Below are positions 23,770 to 27,960 of a DNA stretch of 27,960 nucleotides, piece by piece. Origin of the DNA: an uncultured Eubacteriales bacterium (GTDB lineage Bacteria > Bacillota > Clostridia > Christensenellales > CAG-138). A program made the position numbers and the translations under genes. How positions within the stretch are numbered: position 1 is the first letter of the stretch; each line of letters opens with the position of its first letter. Location of the stretch: the NCBI GenBank assembly GCA_900543475.1, contig UQRU01000019.1, forward strand, positions 1 through 27,960, in the 5' to 3' direction. The notes beneath the pieces were generated by a model that worked only from the letters and a program-made list of their open reading frames with translations, did no database searches and was not told the DNA's origin.

Positions 23770-25134
23770 ATGATATATGATCTGATCGTGCTGGGCGGCG
23801 GCCCGGCGGGCTATTTGGCGGCGGAGCGGGCCGGCCACGGCGGCATGAAGGTATTGTGCCTGGAGGGCCGTTCCTTTGGGGGCGTGTGCCTGAACGAGGG
23901 CTGCGTGCCCACCAAGACCCTGCTGTATAGCGCCAAGCTCTACGACGGTGTGAAGCATGGGGAGAAATACGGGGTCACCGCCAGCGGCCTTGCCATCGAC
24001 CATAGCAAGGTGGTCCAGCGCAAGGACAAGGTGGTGCGCACCCTGGTGGCCGGGGTCCAGGCGGCCCTGAAGGCCAACCATGTGGAGACGAAGCGGGCCT
24101 TTGGCAAGATCGCCGGCCGTACCCCGGAGGGCTACGCCGTGGAGGCGGCGGGGGAAACCTATGTGGGCAAGCGGCTGCTCATCGCCACCGGCTCCAACCC
24201 GGCGGTCCCCCCCATCCCCGGCCTGAAGGAAGGGCTGGAGCGGGGCTTTGTGATGACCAACCGGGAGATCCTGGATCTGCGGGAAGCCCCCGGCCGCCTG
24301 GCGGTGATCGGCGGCGGGGTCATCGGCCTGGAAATGGCGGCCTACTTCAACTCCATCGGCACAGAGGTGACCATCATCGAAATGCTGGACCACATCGCCG
24401 GGGAAAACGACAAGGATCTGGTGGCCCTGCTGCAAAAGCACTATGAGAAAAAGGGCATTCGCTTCCTCCTCTCCGCCAAGGTCACCAAGGTGGAAGGGGG
24501 CGCCGTCCACTATGAAAAGGACGGCCAGGCCCAGGCGGTGGAAGCGGATAAGGTGCTCCTGTCCATCGGCCGGCGGGCCAATACCGCCAACATCGGCCTG
24601 GAGACCATCGGGGTGCTCACCGAGCGGGGGGCCATCGTCACCGATCGCCATATGCGCACCAACCAGCCGGAGGTATATGCCGCCGGGGATGTGAACGGCC
24701 GCTCCATGCTGGCCCATACCGCCTACCGGGAAGCCGAGGTGGCGGTGAACAACATGCTGGGCAAGCGGGACGTAATGCGCTACAACGCCATCCCCGGGGT
24801 GCTGTATACCAACCCGGAGCTGGCCGCCGTGGGGGAGACGGAGTACACCGCCAAGCAAAAGGGCTTGGACGTGCAGGTGGTGAAGCTGCCCCTCCAGTAT
24901 TCCGGCCGGTATGTGGCGGAAAACGAAGGCGGCAACGGCATCTTCAAGCTGGTGGTGGACCAAAAGCAGCGCACCGTGCTGGGGGCCCAGGCCCTTTGCA
25001 ACTATGCCAGCGAATTCATCGTGGCGGTGGGCGCCTTCATCGAGCTGGGGCTTACCCTGGAGGAGATCAAAGAGGTGGTATTCCCCCATCCCACGGTTTG
25101 CGAGATCATCCGGGAGGCCGTTTTCCAGGCCTAA
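23770..25134 (+). CDS. lpdA: Dihydrolipoyl dehydrogenase (E3)
   Basis: FAD-dependent enzyme that reoxidises the lipoyl arm of E2 with NAD+. 454 aa. FAD-binding LIVLGGGPAGYLAAERAG at the N-terminus; redox disulfide CLNEGC (Cys40, Cys45); NAD-binding AVIGGGVIGLEMAAYFNSIG near 175-200; YAAGDVNG as the second FAD motif; and catalytic HPTVCE (His440, Glu445) at the C-terminus. The ribosome site AAGGAGG overlaps the stop of the E2 gene, so the two are coupled. No extra lipoyl domain is fused at the N-terminus, unlike some E3 proteins. Confidence 0.97.
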   Translation: MIYDLIVLGGGPAGYLAAERAGHGGMKVLCLEGRSFGGVCLNEGCVPTKTLLYSAKLYDGVKHGEKYGVTASGLAIDHSKVVQRKDKVVRTLVAGVQAALKANHVETKRAFGKIAGRTPEGYAVEAAGETYVGKRLLIATGSNPAVPPIPGLKEGLERGFVMTNREILDLREAPGRLAVIGGGVIGLEMAAYFNSIGTEVTIIEMLDHIAGENDKDLVALLQKHYEKKGIRFLLSAKVTKVEGGAVHYEKDGQAQAVEADKVLLSIGRRANTANIGLETIGVLTERGAIVTDRHMRTNQPEVYAAGDVNGRSMLAHTAYREAEVAVNNMLGKRDVMRYNAIPGVLYTNPELAAVGETEYTAKQKGLDVQVVKLPLQYSGRYVAENEGGNGIFKLVVDQKQRTVLGAQALCNYASEFIVAVGAFIELGLTLEEIKEVVFPHPTVCEIIREAVFQA

Positions 25135-25174
25135 GGAACCCTGAACCATCATTTTTATATAAAGGAGAATAGCC

Positions 25175-27643
25175 ATGACCAAATCCCTGTTTGTGGACCC
25201 CAAGGCAGCGCGGGGCGCGGCGCAACCCATCCGGTTCCCGGAGATCCCTGTCAACGTATATCAAAAGACCGTCAAGGACGAGCTTGGCAACTTCACCACG
25301 GAGGACTTTTTGCATATCTATCGGGATATGTGCTATATCCGGGAATTTGAGACCATGCTCAACCTGATCAAGACCACCAGCGAATACCAGGGGGTCTCCT
25401 ATACCCATCCCGGCCCCGCCCACCTGGGCATCGGCCAGGAGGCGGCCTATGTGGGGGAAGCCTATCACCTGACCCCGGCGGATTACACCTTCGGCTCCCA
25501 CCGGAGCCACGGAGAGATCCTGGCCAAGGGCCTGCGCTCCATCCAGGTGATGGAGGAGGGCGCCCTCCAAAAGGTCATGGAGGAATTCTTCGGGGGCAAG
25601 ACCTACAACGTGATCAAGGATGACGCCAAATCCATCCGGGAGCAGGGCATCGACTTCCTGCTTTATGGCATGATGTGCGAGACCTTTGCCCGGGAAAACG
25701 GCTTCAATAAGGGCCTGGGCGGCTCCATGCACGCCTTCTTTACCCCCTTGGGCATCTATCCCAACAACGCCATCGTAGGCGGCAGCGGCACCATCTCCGT
25801 GGGCGCGGCCCTCTACAAACTGTGCAACGATAAGGAAGGCGTAGTGGTGTGCAACATCGGCGACGGTTCCATCGCCTGCGGTCCCGTGTGGGAGGGCTTC
25901 ATGATGGCTACCATGGACCAGATCAAGTCCCTGTGGCCGGAGGGCAAGCGGGCCCTGCCCATCATCTTCAACATCAACGATAATTTCTATGGCATGGGCG
26001 GCCAGACCCGAGGGGAAACCATGGGCTACGACATGGTGGCCCGGATCGCCGCGGGCATGGAGCCCAACGCCCTCCATGCGGAGCGGGTGGACGGCTACAA
26101 CCCCCTGGCCGTGATCGACGCCTATGCCCGCAAGCTCCCCGTGGCCAAGACCCAGGGCCCGGTGCTGCTGGACGTGGTCACCTACCGGATCAGCGGTCAC
26201 AGCCCCTCGGATTCCTCCAGCTACCGCACCAAGGAGGAGATCGAAGCCTGGCAAGAGCAGGATTCCATCGTGTCCTTCGGCAAGCAGCTGGTGGAGGCCG
26301 GGGTCTGCAAGGAAGCGGACCTGGCCGCCATCCGGGAAAAGGTTGCTGCAGATATGCTGCGCAACATGAAGCTGGCCATCGACGAGACCGTGTCCCCCCG
26401 GATCGACATCTTTGGCGCGGAGCAGAACTTCATTGGGGACCTGATGTTCTCCAACCAGACCGTCCGCTCCATGGACGAAAGCCGGCCCAGCGATATGCTC
26501 CTGCCCAAGGCGGAATGCCCCCGGGTCCAGCAGATCGCCAAAAAGCACCGCTTCTACCTGGACGACAACGGCAAGCCCGTGCCCAAGGCCAGGGTCTATC
26601 AATACCGGGACGCCATCGCGGAGCCCATCATCAACAAATACTATGAAGACCCCACCCTGGTCTCCTTTGGCGAGGATGTGCGGGATTGGGGCGGCGCCTT
26701 TGCCGTCTACCGGGGCATGACCGAGGCCATCCCCTATTACCGCCTGTTCAACAGCCCCATCGCAGAGGCCGCCATCGTAGGCGCGGCGGTGGGCTATGGC
26801 ATGAGCGGCGGCCGGGCCATTGCAGAGCTGATGTACTGCGACTTCCTGGGCCGGGCCGGAGACGAGGTGTTCAACCAGCTGTCCAAGTGGCAGGCCATGA
26901 GCGCCGGTATGCTGAAGATGCCCGTGGTGCTCCGCATGAGCGTGGGCTCCAAGTACGGCGCCCAGCATAGCCAGGATTGGAGCGCCCTGTGCGCCCATAT
27001 CCCCGGCCTTAAGGTGGTATTCCCCGCCACCCCCTACGATGCCAAGGGCTTGATGCAAGCCGCCCTCAACGGCACCGACCCGGTGATCTTCCTGGAGAGC
27101 CAGCGGATCTACGACGTGGCGGAGCAGTTCCACCAGGGCGGCGTGCCCGCCGAGGAATATGAGATCCCCTTCGGCCAGCCGGATATCAAGCGCCCCGGCA
27201 GCGATGTGACCATCCTGTCCATCGGCGCCACCCTGTACCGGGCCTTAAAGGCTGCGGACATCCTCCAGGAGAAATACGGCCTGCGCGCCGAGGTCATCGA
27301 CGCCCGCTCCATCGTGCCCTTCGACTACACCCTGGTGATGGAGTCCGTGAAAAAGACCGGCCGCATCCTCATCACCGGCGACGCCTGCGAGCGCAACAGC
27401 TTCATGCGCAACCTGGCCTCCAACATCGCGGAGCTCTGCTTCGACGACCTGGATGCCCCGCCTGTAGTGGTGGGCGCCAAAAACTGGATCACCCCTGCCC
27501 ATGAGCTGGAAAACGCCTTCTTCCCCCAGCCCGAGTGGATGGTGGACGCCATTCATCAGCGTATGCTGCCCCTGCCCGGCCACGTAAGCGCCCACAACTG
27601 GACCGAGCTGGAGCAGATCCGGGAGAACAAGCGGGGCATCTAA
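25175..27643 (+). CDS. Fused E1 alpha-beta subunit, thiamine-diphosphate-dependent 2-oxoacid/acetoin dehydrogenase
   Basis: 822 aa combining E1 alpha (about 40-420) and E1 beta (about 470-822), normally two proteins. E1 catalyses ThDP-dependent decarboxylation or cleavage and passes the acyl unit to E2. Alpha features: LGIGQEAAYVGEAYHL, FGSHRSHGEILAKG, GLGGSMHAFF, and the ThDP motif opening with GDG (229-231) and closing with NINDN (266-270). Beta features: VSFGEDVRDWGGAF, NSPIAEAAIVGAAVGYGMSG, AQHSQDW, DPVIFLESQRIYD and EVIDARSIVPFD. Compared with ordinary E1 alpha there are about 30 extra residues between SHG and GGSMH and roughly ten extra inside the ThDP motif. Forty bases after the E3 gene, with AAAGGAG before the ATG. 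Substrate not settled: pyruvate, acetoin or a branched-chain acid. Confidence 0.93.
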   Translation: MTKSLFVDPKAARGAAQPIRFPEIPVNVYQKTVKDELGNFTTEDFLHIYRDMCYIREFETMLNLIKTTSEYQGVSYTHPGPAHLGIGQEAAYVGEAYHLTPADYTFGSHRSHGEILAKGLRSIQVMEEGALQKVMEEFFGGKTYNVIKDDAKSIREQGIDFLLYGMMCETFARENGFNKGLGGSMHAFFTPLGIYPNNAIVGGSGTISVGAALYKLCNDKEGVVVCNIGDGSIACGPVWEGFMMATMDQIKSLWPEGKRALPIIFNINDNFYGMGGQTRGETMGYDMVARIAAGMEPNALHAERVDGYNPLAVIDAYARKLPVAKTQGPVLLDVVTYRISGHSPSDSSSYRTKEEIEAWQEQDSIVSFGKQLVEAGVCKEADLAAIREKVAADMLRNMKLAIDETVSPRIDIFGAEQNFIGDLMFSNQTVRSMDESRPSDMLLPKAECPRVQQIAKKHRFYLDDNGKPVPKARVYQYRDAIAEPIINKYYEDPTLVSFGEDVRDWGGAFAVYRGMTEAIPYYRLFNSPIAEAAIVGAAVGYGMSGGRAIAELMYCDFLGRAGDEVFNQLSKWQAMSAGMLKMPVVLRMSVGSKYGAQHSQDWSALCAHIPGLKVVFPATPYDAKGLMQAALNGTDPVIFLESQRIYDVAEQFHQGGVPAEEYEIPFGQPDIKRPGSDVTILSIGATLYRALKAADILQEKYGLRAEVIDARSIVPFDYTLVMESVKKTGRILITGDACERNSFMRNLASNIAELCFDDLDAPPVVVGAKNWITPAHELENAFFPQPEWMVDAIHQRMLPLPGHVSAHNWTELEQIRENKRGI

Positions 27644-27960
27644 GGCCCCTTCTCCCGCCTTTGCGATAGCCTTTTTGGGGGCGCTGCCCCCAAGCCCCCG
27701 CCCGCTTTTGAAAAAGCGGGGGAAAACCAGCTGGAAAGCCGCTTCTGCTTTCCGGCGGATTGTGCAGGCGAGCCGCCCATCCGGGGCGGCTCGCTCAATC
27801 GTTGGCGGCAAGCGGCGGCGGGGGTATTCCACAGGGCCATGGGAATGTGGGGCCCGCAAGGGTTACGGGGGGGCGGCGGCGTTTTGGGGGGCCCGGGGGG
27901 GGGGGGGGGGGGGGGCGCCCCCCCCCCGCGCGGGGGGAGGAGGGGGGGGGGGGGGGTGGG
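27644..27960. other. Hairpin cluster and G/C tract at right contig end
   Basis: After the E1 stop there are four stems in 120 bases: TTGGGGGC/GCCCCCAA (27675-27682/27686-27693), CCCGCTTTT/AAAAGCGGG (27701-27709/27712-27720), GGAAAGC/GCTTTCC (27733-27739/27747-27753) and an 11-base stem at 27768-27778/27784-27794. None has a convincing T run on the plus strand, so which one terminates the operon is unclear. From about 27880 the sequence decays into G and C homopolymers like the left end. Confidence 0.7.

Noticed and set aside
23656..25254. 532-codon minus-strand open frame opposite the E3 gene
   Set aside because: Same reason: a His/Gly-rich low-complexity shadow of a clear E3 protein.
25106..27133. 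675-codon minus-strand open frame opposite the E1 gene
   Set aside because: It is antisense to a strongly recognised enzyme, has no family motif, and arises from the GC-rich third codon positions of the real gene.

Overview
The window looks like one complete contig from a GC-rich member of the Firmicutes, most plausibly a gut-type Oscillospiraceae/Clostridia relative. The basis is strong AGGAGG-type ribosome sites, sigma-A-like promoters in short AT-rich islands, a clostridial style of gene content (citrate lyase operon, TAXI-type TRAP transporter, DeoR and TetR regulators) and no sign of an outer membrane. Genus cannot be read from the sequence. No rRNA, tRNA, CRISPR array, transposase or phage gene was found. 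Both ends, and one internal site near 20.7 kb, are G then C homopolymer tracts that look like sequencing or assembly artefacts.

Layout. 0.1-5.1 kb (minus strand): a compact citrate lyase operon, citD-citE-citF-citC-citXG, with the last two maturation enzymes fused into one protein. A divergent TetR-family gene follows (5.3-5.9 kb). 5.9-7.8 kb (minus): a DMT-family permease, a DUF2461 protein and a small proline-rich membrane protein, ending at a terminator shared with tetR. 7.9-10.6 kb (minus): glycerate kinase, a metallo-beta-lactamase-fold hydrolase and a DeoR-type regulator. 10.8-12.6 kb (plus): a D-2-hydroxyacid (probably glycerate/hydroxypyruvate) dehydrogenase and an RluA-family pseudouridine synthase. 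12.6-12.9 kb: a hairpin-rich convergent intergenic region. 12.9-16.1 kb (minus): a 1046-residue fusion of an endonuclease-Q-like PHP nuclease with a UvrD/PcrA-type helicase, ending in a sliding-clamp-binding-like peptide. 16.6-20.5 kb (plus): a TRAP-TAXI transporter operon (binding lipoprotein, DUF1850 protein, fused permease). 20.9-22.1 kb (minus): a secreted SH3b-repeat protein. 22.5-27.6 kb (plus): a three-gene 2-oxoacid/acetoin dehydrogenase complex (E2, E3 and a fused E1 alpha-beta).

How the genes may work together. Citrate lyase splits citrate to acetate and oxaloacetate; no citrate carrier lies beside it. A 23-25 bp operator-like sequence built on GTATAC occurs upstream of the cit operon and again just upstream of the TRAP-TAXI operon 11 kb away, and I saw no third copy. 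This suggests co-regulation and makes the TRAP system a candidate citrate or tricarboxylate importer (inference). The divergent glycerate kinase and hydroxyacid dehydrogenase suggest a glycerate/hydroxypyruvate module. The E1-E2-E3 complex would oxidise pyruvate, acetoin or another 2-oxoacid; the sequence does not settle which.

The most interesting items are the EndoQ-helicase fusion with its C-terminal QLSLL peptide, the shared operator pair, the possible pseudoknot-like double inverted repeat upstream of the TRAP operon, and the fused E1 with two insertions.
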